Assembly (NCBI GenBank): GCA_036874045.1
Contig: CM072343.1
Coordinates: forward strand, 9,382,001-9,446,000
Source of the DNA: Cymodocea nodosa
Lineage: Eukaryota; Streptophyta; Magnoliopsida; Alismatales; Cymodoceaceae
Direction: 5' to 3'
DNA length: 64,000 bases
The notes beneath the pieces are model-generated. The model was not told the DNA's origin. It did no database searches and was given only the letters and a program-made list of their open reading frames with translations. Each line of letters begins with the position of its first letter. The stretch's first letter is position 1. The translations under genes and the position numbers were made by a program. Below, one piece after another: positions 1 through 12,004 of the stretch.

Positions 1-122
1 TTTCTTTAAAAGTTAGTTTGAAAAGCTTGAATCATACAAGAGCTTTCTAATGTACTCGTGTAATAAGCTTTCAATCAACAAACCTAGGTCTAATCAGGAC
101 CTTAGGTTGCCATATTTAAACA
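1..122 (-). repeat. Element B0 pol-ORF3 spacer, fragment left of the A insertion
   Basis: Non-coding spacer of a B-family copia element on the minus strand, continuing beyond the left edge. It matches the spacer copies near 24180-24290, 33730-33840, 43880-44000, 52505-52620 and 58550-58660. It is contiguous with 8349-8939 once element A is removed. Those other copies show the uninterrupted site. Confidence 0.8.
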
Positions 123-1555
123 TGTTAGGACCCTAGTATTTTGATAATGCAAAAACCTGTGTGAGAAAACAAATTGTATTTCATAGATAAGACAGTGCAG
201 CAAAAGATCGGAAGGCAAATAAATAGATACTAGTAATTCAGAAATTACTACTATAAAGCTACAAGAAAATCGGATAGTTACCAAGCCTAAGTATCCGTAA
301 GAAAGATAATCTTCGGTAAGTTACAGGCTTAAGTATCTGAAGAGTCAATTTAAAGCAGCAGAAATACCATTAGACAGTTAGAAGAATAACAATCTGAAAT
401 TACAAGGCCTTCGAAGAGTTGTGAAAGATAGTTGGTTGAATGATCGGAGAGTTAAGGAGTTAACTATCCAGAAGCTCAAGGAAAATCAGAAAGTTAGAAA
501 GGCTAACTATCCAAAACTTAAGTCAGTCAATTTCCCACGTGCAGAAATTCAGAAGAGAAGTTTAAAGAGTTTTTCGAAAAGGTAGAAAGCTAACTATCCG
601 AAATTTGAAGAGTTTCAGTGAGTTACAATTATAACCATCTGAAAGTTATTCTATTATACACGTGCTGAAATAAGAAAGCAGTTGGAAACTTAAAGAAGGA
701 TTTCAGAAGGTTACTGTAGCTAACTATTTGACAATCAAAGGACACTTCGGTAAGTTACAGTTGCAAGTATCTAATCGAATGACAACTCATATGTACAATC
801 TGAAATCCTACATGGCAGAATGATTTAAGTGACTTTTCAGTAGGTTACTATTGATTTTTGGAGAGTTACATGGCACAACCTTCAAAAAACACAAGAAATC
901 AGAAGGGTATCTTGAAATACCTCCCTAAATAGTAACTTACCATATTTGGGTCTGATTTCTTAGCAACTATAGCAGAATACATCCGTTGGAAGAGAATATG
1001 ATCGTTATACCACTTGGTATAAATATGAGAAGTGAAGAGAAGATCATAATAACGAAAAATGATTATTATACTATGAGCTACAAACACTTTCAGATATACA
1101 CTCAAGTCTACATCATTCAGAAACACTCTCAAGTCTTTTGCAGCACAAAAGCTCCCTACGCTCAAACTCTATGTTACAAACTCAAAGTGTTAGTTTGTGA
1201 GTTTTAACCTGAAAACTCTCTGTTGGTTGAGAGCTTCAACCTGAAAGCTCAAAGAAAGGTTGGTTGTTGAGCTTATACCTAAAAGCTCTAAGTGTTGGTT
1301 CTTACTTCAACTTGAAAGCAAGTGTTGTAAGTACTCATATACTTAGTGAAGCTCAAGTGTATCTTGGGGGTGGACTAGCCGAGTTGGTGAACCACCTAAA
1401 AATTGTTGTGTGTTACTTTCAATATACTACTTTACATCTAGTTAAATTATTTCAAGTCATTGATTAATAGAATCAGTTGATTCTAAATTAAAAGAATTAA
1501 AATTTACACATCTTTACCATTCAACCCCCCTCTAGTGAGCCTACCGATCCTAACA
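123..1555 (+). repeat. Element A 5' LTR (1433 bp)
   Basis: It begins TGTTAGGACCCTAG and ends GATCCTAACA. It pairs with the 3' LTR at 6602-8348. A TATA-type box (TATAAATA, 1018-1025) lies two thirds in, which places U3 before it and R/U5 after. The U3 part is full of short variants of a GTTAACTATCCGAAA motif. It lacks the 307-bp insertion found in the 3' LTR. Confidence 0.93.
1018..1025 (+). promoter_or_regulatory. TATA-like box of the element A LTR
   Basis: TATAAATA occurs in the same place in both LTR copies (about 7811-7818 in the 3' LTR). The downstream part of the LTR would be R/U5. The transcription start is inferred, not seen. Confidence 0.5.
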
Positions 1556-1557
1556 AT

Positions 1558-1569
1558 TGGTCTCAAAGC
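1558..1569 (+). other. Primer-binding site of element A, degenerate initiator-Met type
   Basis: TGGTCTCAAAGC starts two bases after the 5' LTR. It differs at two positions from the usual plant copia site TGGTATCAGAGC, which is seen intact at 48566-48577 (minus strand) and 55753-55764. Confidence 0.75.
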
Positions 1570-1606
1570 TTGGTTAATCCGTTATAAGATTTAACCATCT
1601 GAATTT

Positions 1607-2900
1607 ATGGCTCAATTTGCTAAGGGACAAAACATCCATAGACCTCCTCTATTCGATGGTTCCAATTATAATTATTGGAAGAATAGAATGGAGTGTTTCC
1701 TTAGGAGTTCTAATGTAAAACTCTGGAAGATTGTTGTTCTAAGAACTACACTTCCAACCAGTGATATTATGACTGGTCTGAGGAGGATGAGAGAATCATC
1801 TAGTTGGATGCTAGAGGGCTGAATGCTATATATTGTGCACTAAATGTTGAACAGTACAACAAAGTCTCTACATGTAATTCTACTCATGAAGCTTGGAAAA
1901 TCCTTCAAGTTACTCATGAAGGGACAATCCAAGTAAAGGACACAAAAATTAACATTCTATTAAGAAAGCTAGAATTATTTAAAATGAATGATAATGAAAA
2001 TATCACTGAAATATTTTCAAGATTTACTGAGATAATTAATAGTCTTAAAGGCTTGGGAAAGGAATTTTCCTCTCGTGAACAGGTACAAAAGATCCTGAGA
2101 AGCTTAATTGTCAAATGGAAATAGAAATCCACCTCCATCCAAGATTCTAAAGATCTCAACAACTATACTATTGAAGAACTACTGGGCAATCTTCTAGCTC
2201 ACAAGGTTCAAATGAAGGACTGGAAGGAACAAGAACAAGAGGGAGCTGTTGAAAAGAAAGCTGAGAAGAAAAAGGAAATAGCATTTCCTTCAATAGAAGA
2301 AGCTCCAAGCTCAAATGAGGATGAGATTATGCTGTTGGCAAGAAATTTTAGGAAATTCATGAGAAGAGCAATAAGACCAGCTCATCAAAAAGAACAATCC
2401 CCACTTGCTTCAAATGCAAAAGGTAAGGACACATACAAACCTTTTGTCCATTGCAAACAGAAGAAGATCAATCAGATAGAAAGAAAAGATGGAAGAACAA
2501 AAAGAAAATCGCTCTCAAAGCTACTTGGGATGATAGTAGCTCTTCAAACAGTTCTTTAGACTCTAAAAGTGAAGTTGCAGCCAACGTGTGCTTTGCAACT
2601 CAAGAGGTATGCTTCACTTCTTATTCAGAAAATGAGCATGATGAATTAGATATTAATAGTCTTCTGTGTACTGTAGATAATCTATATGTTAAATGTAGAG
2701 AAAACAAGAAAGAAATGAAAAGACTAAATGTTTGTTTAGAAGATTCCTTTGTTGATTTAGAAACATCTCTAGTGGAAAATAGAAACTTGAAAACTAACTT
2801 GGACAAATATAGCTATGATAACTGTGAATTAAAAGAAGAAAATAAAAAGTTATTAACTAAAATCTCTGATCTAAAAGGAATCATCTGCAAATTCACTTAA
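1607..2900 (+). pseudogene. gag: Element A gag, broken by frameshifts and stops
   Basis: The start at 1607 gives MAQFAKGQNIHRPPLFDG, the usual opening of Sirevirus-like Gag (compare B3 Gag at 48379, minus strand). A UBN2-like copia Gag core follows in a second frame (about 1804-2124), then a lysine-rich linker. A CCHC zinc knuckle has Cys codons at 2406 and 2415, His at 2430 and Cys at 2445 (CX2CX4HX4C), but an in-frame TAA at 2424 sits inside it. The C-terminal part (about 2560-2900) is rich in Asn, Glu, Lys and Leu with heptad-like spacing, in line with the coiled coil known from Sirevirus Gag. Gag would form the virus-like particle. At least three reading-frame breaks make it inactive. Confidence 0.85.
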
Positions 2901-3179
2901 GGTCAGAAAGGACTAGATAAAATAATAGGATCTCAACGTCCTAATGAAACTAAATTTAGCCTGGGGTATGCTACACCACAGGAAGTACCTTATTGGGGTG
3001 GAATGATTTGATCATATAGAGATGGCACCACTGTTTTTGCTATCAGAAGAAGATCGGGTCAAATGTGGCTGCCAAGAGTCAATAAATTTAATGTTAAGGA
3101 CTAACTCTATTGGACCCAAGAAGATTTGGGTACCAAAAGCTTTAATTTTAGTATAAATTGTAGGATAACAAGGAACTTG

Positions 3180-6100
3180 AAGCACGTGCAACAAAATGGA
3201 TTGTGGATAGTGGATGCTCTAAGCACATGACAAGTAAGAAAATTTTTCTTGATTCTGTTAAAAGCATAAGGTCAGGATTTGTTAGATTTGGGAATAATGA
3301 AAAATGTAAAATTACTATAGTAGGAAACATAACTTCTGAAAATGGTAAAATTGAGAATGTCTTGCATGTTAATGGATTAAAACAAAATTTGTTAAGTGTA
3401 GGACAACTCTGTGATAAAGGATATACTGTCTCTTTTAATGCTTAAAATTGTTATATCATAGATCCAGTTACAAATGAAATAAAATTTACAGGAGTTAAAA
3501 ATTGCTCAATTTATACACTAAACTTTCCATGTGAAAATTCTACAAGCAATTCCTGTTTGGTAGTATCTAGTGAAGATGATTGGTTGTGGCATAAAAGACT
3601 TGGTCACGTCAATATGAAGACTCTTAGAAAGTTATCCAAGGGTGATCTTGTCAGGGGACTACCTAAACTTACATTCAAGAAAGACAAGGTGTGCAGTGAT
3701 TGTATGCTAGGGAAGCAGAAGAAAACTTCTCTTCATAGCAAACATGAAATTACCATCAAAAGGCCATTGGAACTTTTACATCTAAATATGTTTGGCCCAA
3801 CTCAAATTTCAAGCCTTGGAGGTCGAAAATATACTCTTGTTATTGTAGATGATTTTTCTAGATTAACCTGGGTAATATTTTTGACTCACAAAAATGAGAC
3901 ATGTAGTGAATTCCAAAATTTTTGCATTAGAATTCAAAACCAGAAGGAACTAACAGTGAAGAAAATCAGATGTGATCATGGAGGAGAATTTGAAAACTAT
4001 GATTTCAAAAATCTTTGCAATTCATTTGGAATTTTGCATGAATTCTCTTGCCTTAGAACTTCAACTCAAAATGGAGTAGTGGAAAGAAAGAATAGGACAT
4101 TACAAGAAATGACTAAAACCATGTTGAATGCCACTAATTTGCCAAAATTTCTTTGGGCTGAAGCTGTAGGAACAGCTTGTCACATCTCCAACAAAACTCA
4201 CATCAGATCTATGATGAATAAGACACCTTTTAAAATTTGGTTTGATAAGACTCCAAATGTTGGTTAATTTAAGACATTCGGATGCAAATGCTTTGTCTTA
4301 AACATTGGAAATCCTAAAGACAAGTTTGATGCAAAATCTGAACCTACCATACTTGTTGGATACTCATCCAAAAGCAAAGATTACAAAATATACTTTGCTA
4401 AAGACAGAAGAATAGAGGAAAGTATAAATGTTCAGTTTAATGAAGATCTGATACAGAATTTCAAAAACTTGAAGATTAACAGTGACAGTGAAAATGAATG
4501 TTTGGAAAAAGGTAGCTGCAAGCAGAAACTCAAATCCCAAGTTTCATATTAGAATCAAAACATTTGGAAGTTCAAATCTGATCATCCCATGGAACAAATA
4601 ATTGAAAATATAACCAAAGGGGTACAAACTAGAAGCAAAGCATAAGATATTTGCAATTACTGTGCATTTGTGTCAGAAATAGAGCCAAAATCAGTAAATG
4701 AAGCTTGTAAGGATATTTATTGGACAATGGCCATGTAGGAAGAATTAAATCAATTCTAGAAAAACAATATCTGGAAATTAGTGGAAAAACCTGCAGGAAA
4801 ATCCATCATTGGAACTAAATGGATTTTCAGAAACAAATTAGATGAATAAGGAAACATACTCAGAAATAAAGCACGATTGGTTGCACAGGGTTATAATCAG
4901 CAAGAAGGTATTGACTATGAAGAAACTTTTGCACCTGTACCCAAAATAGAAGCTACCAGAATGTTGCTTGCTTTTGCAAGCACCATGAGAATAAAATTGT
5001 TTCAGATGGATGTGAAAAGTGCATTTTTGAATGGAGAAATTCAAGAAAAAGTTTTTGTTAAATAACCTCCTAGATTCGAAGATGAAGTCAAGCCAAATCA
5101 TGTCTACAAACTAAACAAGGCTTTATATGGTCTGAAATAGGCACCTAGGGCATGGTATGATAAATTGAAAAAGTTCTTAACTGAAAATAATTTCTCTATA
5201 GGCAAAGTGGACAGCACTTTGTCTATCAAAACCATTGATTTGCACATTTTGATAGTTCAGATATATGTTAATGATATAGTTTTTGTAGCTACATCAAAAA
5301 AACTATGTCATGGATTTCAAAATTTTATGAAAAATAAATTTGAAATGAGCATGATGGGAGAATTGAAGTTTTTCTTAGGTTTATAGATCCACCAAGTGCA
5401 AAATGGTATCTTTGTCAACCAAGAAAAATACTGCAAAGAGATGTTAAAGAAATTTGGCTTTGAAAACATCAAATTTACAAACACACAAATGAGTTCAAGC
5501 ACTAAACTTGAAATTGATGACTCAAGTGTTGCAGTAGATCAAAAAAATATAGAGGCATGATTAGATCTCTGTTGTATCTTTCAGCAAGTAGGCCAGACAT
5601 CATATTCAGTGTATATTTGTGCGCTAGATTTCAAGCATCACCAAAGGAATCTCATCTTAAATCAGTCAAAAGAATTTTCAAATATCTACAAGGCACTAAA
5701 GATTTCAGATTATACTACTCAGTTGACAGTAGTCTAACATTAATAGGCTATAGTGATGTAGATTATGTAGGCAACAGATCTGATAGAAAAAGTACTAGTG
5801 GCACATGCCAACTACTTGGAAATTCATTAATTTCATGGTTTAGTAGGAAACAAAACTGTATTGCATTATCTACTACTGAAGCCGAATATATTGCAACAGG
5901 TCTGTGTTGTGCTCAAATTCTTTGGATGTAGCAAACTTTAGCCGACTACAGACTGAAAATTCAGAATACAGTTATATTTTGTGATAACAGTGCAATAAGC
6001 TTATCTAAGATTACAGTACTCCATTCCAGAGCCAAGCATATCGAGATCAGACATCATTTTTTGAGAGATCATGTGGAAAAAGGGAATATCTCACTCAAGT

Positions 6101-6210
6101 TTGTTCCAACATAAAATCAACTTGTAGATATTTTCACAAAACCATTAAATGAATCAACCTTTAATCATATTAGAAGAAATCTAGGCATATGTTCATTACA
6201 TGATCTTTAA
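3180..6210 (+). pseudogene. pol: Element A pol: protease, integrase, reverse transcriptase, RNase H
   Basis: The domain order is Ty1/copia. The protease (about 3190-3440) keeps the D-S-G active site (WIVDSGCSKHMT). A GAG-pre-integrase zinc region follows (about 3575-3720), then the integrase core to 4270. The first catalytic Asp is Asn (HLNMFGP), while the second (CDHGGEF) and the Glu (NGVVERKNR) remain. In RT (about 4690-5540) the YVDD box reads YVND (5263-5274). RNase H (5557-6210) keeps the acidic residues of YSDVDY, STTEAEY and FCDNSA. Many in-frame stops interrupt it; four fall where the relatives in this window have Gln (KQAP, KQPP/KQRP, LGLQI, AMQ), as expected for C-to-T decay. The stop at 6208-6210 ends the usual GICSLHDL tail. 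Confidence 0.9.
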
Positions 6211-6601
6211 ATACTTTCATCTATTATTTCTCAAGCTCACCATATGGGAGCTTGTTTTCTACTAACATGTACTCATGCAGGACATATTAGATATTAGTTA
6301 CAAGTCACCTTTTTATATAATGACAAAAAGGGGGAGAAGAATATGGAAATTACAGTATTTCCAAAACAAACAGAGGGAGAAGTATAAAAGGGGGAGGAAA
6401 ATCCTAGCACACAGACAGGGGGAGAAAAATATGGAAATTACACTATTTCTAGCACATAGTCAAGGGGAGGAATTAACTCCACTTTATTGTATTCACTGTA
6501 AATCTTTGCTTTACTTAGCTTCTATGTGATTGAATGTATAGAAACAATCTAGGGAGTGAAATACATGTAAAAGATTTTGTCATTATCAAAAAGGGGGAGA
6601 T
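6211..6601 (+). other. Cluster of polypurine tracts before the element A 3' LTR
   Basis: Five purine-rich tracts lie in under 300 bp: about 6322-6339, 6383-6400, 6414-6429, 6462-6475 and the LTR-adjacent 6588-6600 (CAAAAAGGGGGAGA). The last one abuts the LTR and is the expected plus-strand primer. Multiple polypurine tracts are a described Sirevirus trait. No gene was recognised here. Confidence 0.75.
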
Positions 6602-8348
6602 TGTTAGGACCCTAGTATTTTGATAATGCAAAAACCTATGTGAGGAAACAAATTGTATTTCATAGATAAGACAGTGCAGCAAAAGATCGGAAGGCAGATA
6701 AATAGATACAGGTAGTTCAGAAATTACTACTATAAAGCTACAAGAAAATTGGTTAGTTACCAAGCCTAAGTATCCAGAAGAAAGGTAATCTTCGGTAATG
6801 TTATGCGAAGAGAAGTGCGGAAAGGGAGAAGCTTGGACTCGTGGAGAAGAAAGAAGAAGACAAATGGGAAAAACGTGTGAAACAACTACAAAAACACCAA
6901 GGTTTAACGTGGTTCCCCAATTGGGTATGTCCACAGATGGAGCTCAACTGAATGATTCTCTCTAGGAGATCACAAAGGGATACAAGATTCATCATCCTCT
7001 AAAAGCACACGTTGGGGGTCTATTTATAACATTTGTGTACCCCCAAGTGGTTAAGGACAAAACTACCCCTATGTGTTACAAACTAATTCAAGACACATAA
7101 TAACAGGTAAGTTATAGGCTTAAGTATCCGAAGAGTCAATTTAAAGCAGTAGAAATATCATCGAATAGTTAGAAGAATAACTATCCGAAATTACAAGGCC
7201 TTCGAAGAGTTGTGAAAGATAGTTGGTTGAATGATCGGAGAGTTGAGTTAACTATCCGGAAGCTCAAGGAAAATCGGAAAGTTAGAAAGGCTAACTATCC
7301 AACACTTAAGTCATTTAATTTCCCACATGTAGAAATTCAGAAGAGAAGTTTAAAGAGTTTTTTGGAAAGGTAGAAAGCTAACTATCCAAAATTTGAAGAG
7401 TTTCAATGAGTTACAGTTATAACCATCTGAAATTTAAGTTATTCTATTATGCACGTGCTGAAATAAGAAAGCAGTCGGAAACTTAAAAAAGGATTTCGGA
7501 AGGTTACTATAGCTAACTATTTGACAATCAAAGGACAGTTCGATATGTTACAGTTGCAAGTATCCAATCGAATGACAACTCATATGTACAATCTGAAATC
7601 CTACATGGCAAAATGATTTAAGTGACTTTTAAGTAGGTTACTATTGATTTTTGGAGAGTTACATGGCACAACCTTCGAAAAACACAAGAAATCAGAAGGG
7701 TATCTTGAAATACCTCCCTGAATGGTAACTTACCATATTTAGGTCTGATTTCTTAGCAATTATAGCAGAATACATCCGTTGAAAGAAAATATGATCGTTA
7801 TACCACTTGGTATAAATATGAGAAGTGAAGAGAAGATCATAATAACGAAAAACGATTATTATACTATGAGCTACAAACACTTTCAGATATACACTCAAGT
7901 CTACATCATTCAGAAACACTCTCAAGTCTTTTGCAGCACAAAAGCTCCCTACACTCAAACTATGTGTTACAAACTCAAAGTGTTGGTTCGTGAGTTTCAA
8001 CCTGAAAACTCTCTGTTGGTTGAGAGCTTCAACCTAAAAGCTCAAAGAAAGGTTAGTTGTTGAGCTTATACTTGAAAGCTCTAAGTGTTGGTTCTTACTT
8101 CAACCTAAAAGCAAGTGTTGTAAGTACTCGTATACTTAGTAAAGCCCAAGTGTATCTTGGGGGTGGACTAGCCAAGTTGGTGAACCACCTAAAAATTGTT
8201 GTGTGTTACTTTCAATTTACTATTTTACATCTAGTTAAATTATTTCAACTCACTAATTAATAGAATCAGTTGATTCTAAATTAAAAGAAGTAAAATTTAC
8301 ACATCTTCACCATTCACCCCCCCTCTGGTGAGCCTACCGATCCTAACA
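6602..8348 (+). repeat. Element A 3' LTR, interrupted by solo LTR E1
   Basis: It is the same sequence as 123-1555 plus the 307-bp E1 insertion and its 5-bp duplication. It starts TGTTAGGACC directly after the polypurine tract and ends CCTAACA at 8348. Confidence 0.93.
6799..7105 (-). mobile_element. E1: solo LTR inserted in the element A 3' LTR
   Basis: A 307-bp TG...CA unit is flanked by a perfect duplication GGTAA (6794-6798 and 7106-7110). The 5' LTR of element A shows the empty site (CTTCGGTAAGTTA, near 312-324). On the minus strand it begins TGTTATTATGTGTCTTG and matches the E2 LTR at 55452-55750. It has a TATA-like TATAAATAG. No internal region is present, so it is a solo LTR left by LTR-LTR recombination. 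Confidence 0.9.
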
Positions 8349-8939
8349 AAAGAGTCATTTTTCAGGACAACAATCCTTACATACCTACCTGCTCAAGTAC
8401 AAGAGGTTCATGATCAAACTGATCAATAAACTCTCAATGATTTCACTTTGTAAGCATATTTTAGTTTAAGCACAGTATATATGTATTTCATTAATATAGA
8501 TGCAATAAAGCACAAATCTCATACAATTCTTTTACTTTTATGATTTTACTGATAATATGAATCAATTTCAATAAGCTCATACTTTTGATCAATAGATTAA
8601 TATGATTTACATGTAAGTTATTTTACAAGTTTAATCATTCAGGTCAAACTCATTCTTGATTATATGCACTTTCATTGATCCAAAGAAAAGACTTAATCAA
8701 AATTTTAGGATTTCAGAGAAATTTAACATTTTCATTGACATTTCCACTTAAAATTTTGAAAAACCATTAAACTTAAAAAAATAAGTAAAATCAATAAGAT
8801 ACTACTATAATTTTATTGTAAATACATAGTATCTTATGCAGCAGTTTAGATATTACTTAGATATTTATGATAAGTATTTAATATCTATGAGGTAAACAAC
8901 ATCATCAACAATGTTTATCTTTTGTGGAGTTTAAGCATT
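8349..8939 (-). repeat. Element B0 pol-ORF3 spacer, part next to pol
   Basis: Minus-strand continuation of 1-122. It matches the spacer of B1 (23617 on), B2 (33128 on) and B3 (up to 44593). No gene was seen. Confidence 0.8.
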
Positions 8940-10776
8940 TTACACATCACATAGCCTACAAATACTTAAATTTAATCTTATGTTGTAGAATGTATTTTCA
9001 TTTAGAAGTTTTGTAAATATATCAGCTAATTAATTTTTACTAGACACAAATCCTAATTTAATCTTTCCTTTAATTACGTTATTTCTTAGAAAATGATGTC
9101 TAACCTCTATATGCTTTGCTCTAGAATGTAATATAGGATTTTTGGAAAGATTTATTGCAGAACTATTGTCATAATAAATCTCAGTTCTATCATAAGATAA
9201 TCCAAAATCTTCTAAAGTTTGCCTTATCCATAGAATCTGAATGCAATATAATGCAACAACATATTCAACTTCAATGGTTGAAAGTGCTCCACAGCTTTGC
9301 TTTTACTAAACCATGACACCAAATTATTTCCTAATAATTGACATGTGCCATTGGTACTTGTTCTATCAGATTTAGATCCTACGTAATCAGCATCAGTATA
9401 TCCTATAAGATCTATTGAACTATGTTTAGAATAATACAGTATGAAATTTTTAGTTCCTTGTATATATCTAAATATTCTTTTAATAGCAGTTGAGTGTGAT
9501 TCTTTAAGATTAGTTTGAAATCTAGCACAAGCACATACAGCAAACATAATATCAGGTTTACTAGCTATCAAATAAAGTAAAGAACCAATCATACTTCTTT
9601 ATTTTCTTTGATCTATTGATTTTCTATGTCATCAATATCTAACTTTAAAGAAGTACTCATAGGAGTTCCTCGAATCCTTGTATTATTAAAATTAAATTTC
9701 TTAAACATTTCAACTGCATATTTTTCCTGATTTAAAAATATACCTTTATCCATTTGCTTAATTTGAAGTTCTAGAAAATATGAAAGTTCTCCTATCATAC
9801 TCATTTCAAACTGACTAGTCATCTCATTAGAAAATATTTTTATTAGTTTATCAGAAGTTACTCTAAAGATTATATCATCTACATATATTTGAACAATAAT
9901 CTGATCTTTATCATCTTTCTTGATAAAAAGAGTATGATCTACTTTTCCCATGATATATCCTTGTTCTACAAGAAAAGTAGATAATCTTTCATACCATGAT
10001 CTAGGTGCTTGCTTCAAACCCTATAAGACTTTCTTCAGTTTATACACATAGTCAAGATTATTAATATCTTCAAATCCAAGTGGTTATTTTACATAAACTT
10101 CTTCATTAATTAAACCATTTAGAAATGCACACTTTACATCCATTTGATATAGTTTAAAATCCATATAGCAAGCATAGGCCAATAATATTCTAATACTTTC
10201 TAACCTAGCCACAAGAGCAAATGTTTCATCATAATCAAGTCCTTCTTGTGTATACCCTTGTGCAACTAATCTAGCTTTATTTCTTATAACTTGACCAGTC
10301 TCATTAGTTTTGTTTCTAAAGATCTATTTTGTACCTATTATGGACTGATTTTCTAGTGGAGCAATTAATTAATTCCCAAACATCATTTCTTGTGAATTGA
10401 TTTAGTTTATCTTGCATTGCCACTATCCAATTTTCATCAGATAATGCTTCCTCTATATTCTTTGGTTCCACCATAGAAACAAACATACACATACTATTTA
10501 AATTTACTGAAACTCTGGTTTTAACTCTCTCATTAATATTACCAATGACTTGAGTGATGGGATGTGATGAAGAATAACACCAATTTCTATGACTTTCCTC
10601 AATATTCTCACCAACATCTAAAAGTACATCATTTTGATCATTAGTTTGATCATTTAAGTTCATATTTTTAATTTTCTCAAATAAATCTTCAATCTCTCTA
10701 TTGATCTCTAATTCTTTTGGGAAATTGATCATATCATCATTATTAGCTTTAGATTTTGATTCTTTGAAAGAATTTT
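8940..10776 (-). pseudogene. pol: Element B0 pol, RT and RNase H part
   Basis: The C-terminal half of a B-family copia polyprotein. Reading down from 10776: the variable linker after integrase, RT (about 10400-9610) with an intact YVDD box (QIYVDDIIF), then RNase H (9592-8940) with YTDADYVGS and a tail of the GICRLCDV type; the stop codon is at 8942-8940. Several frameshifts and stops break it, for example near 10316, 10017 and 9224. Its upstream half is missing because element C inserted at 10777 and the far side was then lost. Confidence 0.85.
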
Positions 10777-11937
10777 TGTAGGATCGTTGTATCACAAGAG
10801 GGGGGGTGAATTGTGTCTTTAGTAATTAAATTACCAGCAGATAAAACAAGAGCACAAAACTCTCGTAAATGAAAATTCTATTCTTTATAAACTTTAAAAA
10901 TAGAATTTACAACATCTTTTTAGCTCAATTCCCTTCTTGACGGTTTTGATACAGTAATGTTTGATATACAATTCAAATAGAAAAATGAAGTTCTTATTCA
11001 AAACTAATTTCAAATTATATAAAACCTGATCTTTATGCACACAACTCCTTTTCTTCTTTTTGCTCAGCTTCTATATCTCTTCTTCTCCAGTTGTCGAATT
11101 TCTAGACTTCTTACGTTTGCAGCTCCTTTTCTGAAATTGCTTGGAATTTCAAACTTCTTCTAATGTTGGAGAATTTTTCTAGATATAAATATTCAAACTT
11201 AACTTTTCAGTTAGGGGTCCGGATTGAATATTCAGACTTGGTTTTTGAGATTGGGATCCACTGTTGTAATGTAGCTCGTACTCTCTATTAGTAGTCGAAC
11301 TATGTCTTCAAGTTCAGCATGTTCATCCACTTAATCCATAATCCATAATCCACATACTAATTTTTTCTTTAATCCAAATTACTATCTTTTGAATTTCCAC
11401 TTTCTCCACTATCATTTTGAATTTCCACGATCTCCACTTGTAGATTCACCGAAACTTTATCTTCCTAGAGTCTTTTAGAATATCTTCTAACTCTTCATTT
11501 TAGTTGAACACTTATCCTTTAAGTCCTGTAAAAAAACTCAAACACTTATTTGTAACTCTTCGAGTTCTTGCTCCTGCAAAACACATGACTGAATATAGCA
11601 AACTTATCTGTTCGTTAGTCATTTTATAAAACTCGAATAGTTATCTATCCATGCGTATAAAAACTTGAACAGTTATCTAACTATTCGATTTTCATTACCG
11701 AACGCACATGGAAAACACATGACAACTTAAAACATTAAAAACACACATGTAGATAACTTAACTATACGAGTTTTTAACATAAACTATTCGACAAAAATGA
11801 AATGTTAACTATCCGAAATAAAAATGAAACTTTCCGATAACCTGTTAACATTTAATTACATGAGAATTATACTTAGAGAATTAGACTTATTTAAAAACTT
11901 TAATAAAGCATATATCATGAAAACAAAATTCCTAACA
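10777..11937 (-). repeat. Element C 3' LTR (1161 bp)
   Basis: On the minus strand it runs from TGTTAGGAATTTTG to CACCCCCCCTCTTGTG...GATCCTACA, the same LTR ending style as families A and B. The U3 has repeated AACTATTCGA / AACTGTTCGAG-like motifs with 'CACATG' elements. The partner 5' LTR is absent. The five bases outside are ATTTT (10772-10776). Confidence 0.82.
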
Positions 11938-12004
11938 ATCTCCTCCGTTTTGATGATGTCAAAACCTAATAAGTCAAATAATCTATCTTCTCCCCCTTTT
12001 TGGC
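11938..12004 (-). other. Two polypurine tracts of element C
   Basis: On the minus strand, AAAACGGAGGAGAT abuts the 3' LTR (11938-11951) and AAAAAGGGGGAGA lies about 50 bp upstream of it (about 11989-12004). The LTR-adjacent copy is less regular than the upstream one. Confidence 0.65.

Larger units (their letters stand above)
123..8348 (+). mobile_element. Element A: complete Sirevirus-like Ty1/copia retrotransposon
   Basis: A full-length element with two TG...CA LTRs, a Met-type primer-binding site, degenerate gag and pol (protease, integrase, RT, RNase H order, which defines Ty1/copia) and a cluster of polypurine tracts before the 3' LTR. There is no ORF after pol, unlike families B and C. 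The flanks are AAACA (118-122) and AAAGA (8349-8353). Uninterrupted copies of the same site in this window read TTTAAAGA, so the duplication was AAAGA with one later change. By eye, about 11 differences occur in the first 210 aligned LTR bases, so the insertion is not very recent. It lies in the spacer of B0. Assignment to the Sirevirus lineage rests on the long gag with a helical C-terminus, the repeated polypurine tracts and the LTR ending in CACCCCCC...; a phylogeny was not possible here. Confidence 0.92.

Noticed and set aside
899-1467. Open frames on both strands in the element A 5' LTR, repeated at 7692-8260
   Set aside because: They recur only because the LTR is present twice; they lie in R/U5 and match no protein.
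8349-8939. The recurring spacer (also at 23617, 33128, 42990, 52500, 58466) as an LTR
   Set aside because: It repeats many times, but in B3 it lies between pol and ORF3 inside the true LTR pair and lacks TG...CA ends with a primer site, so it is internal spacer.
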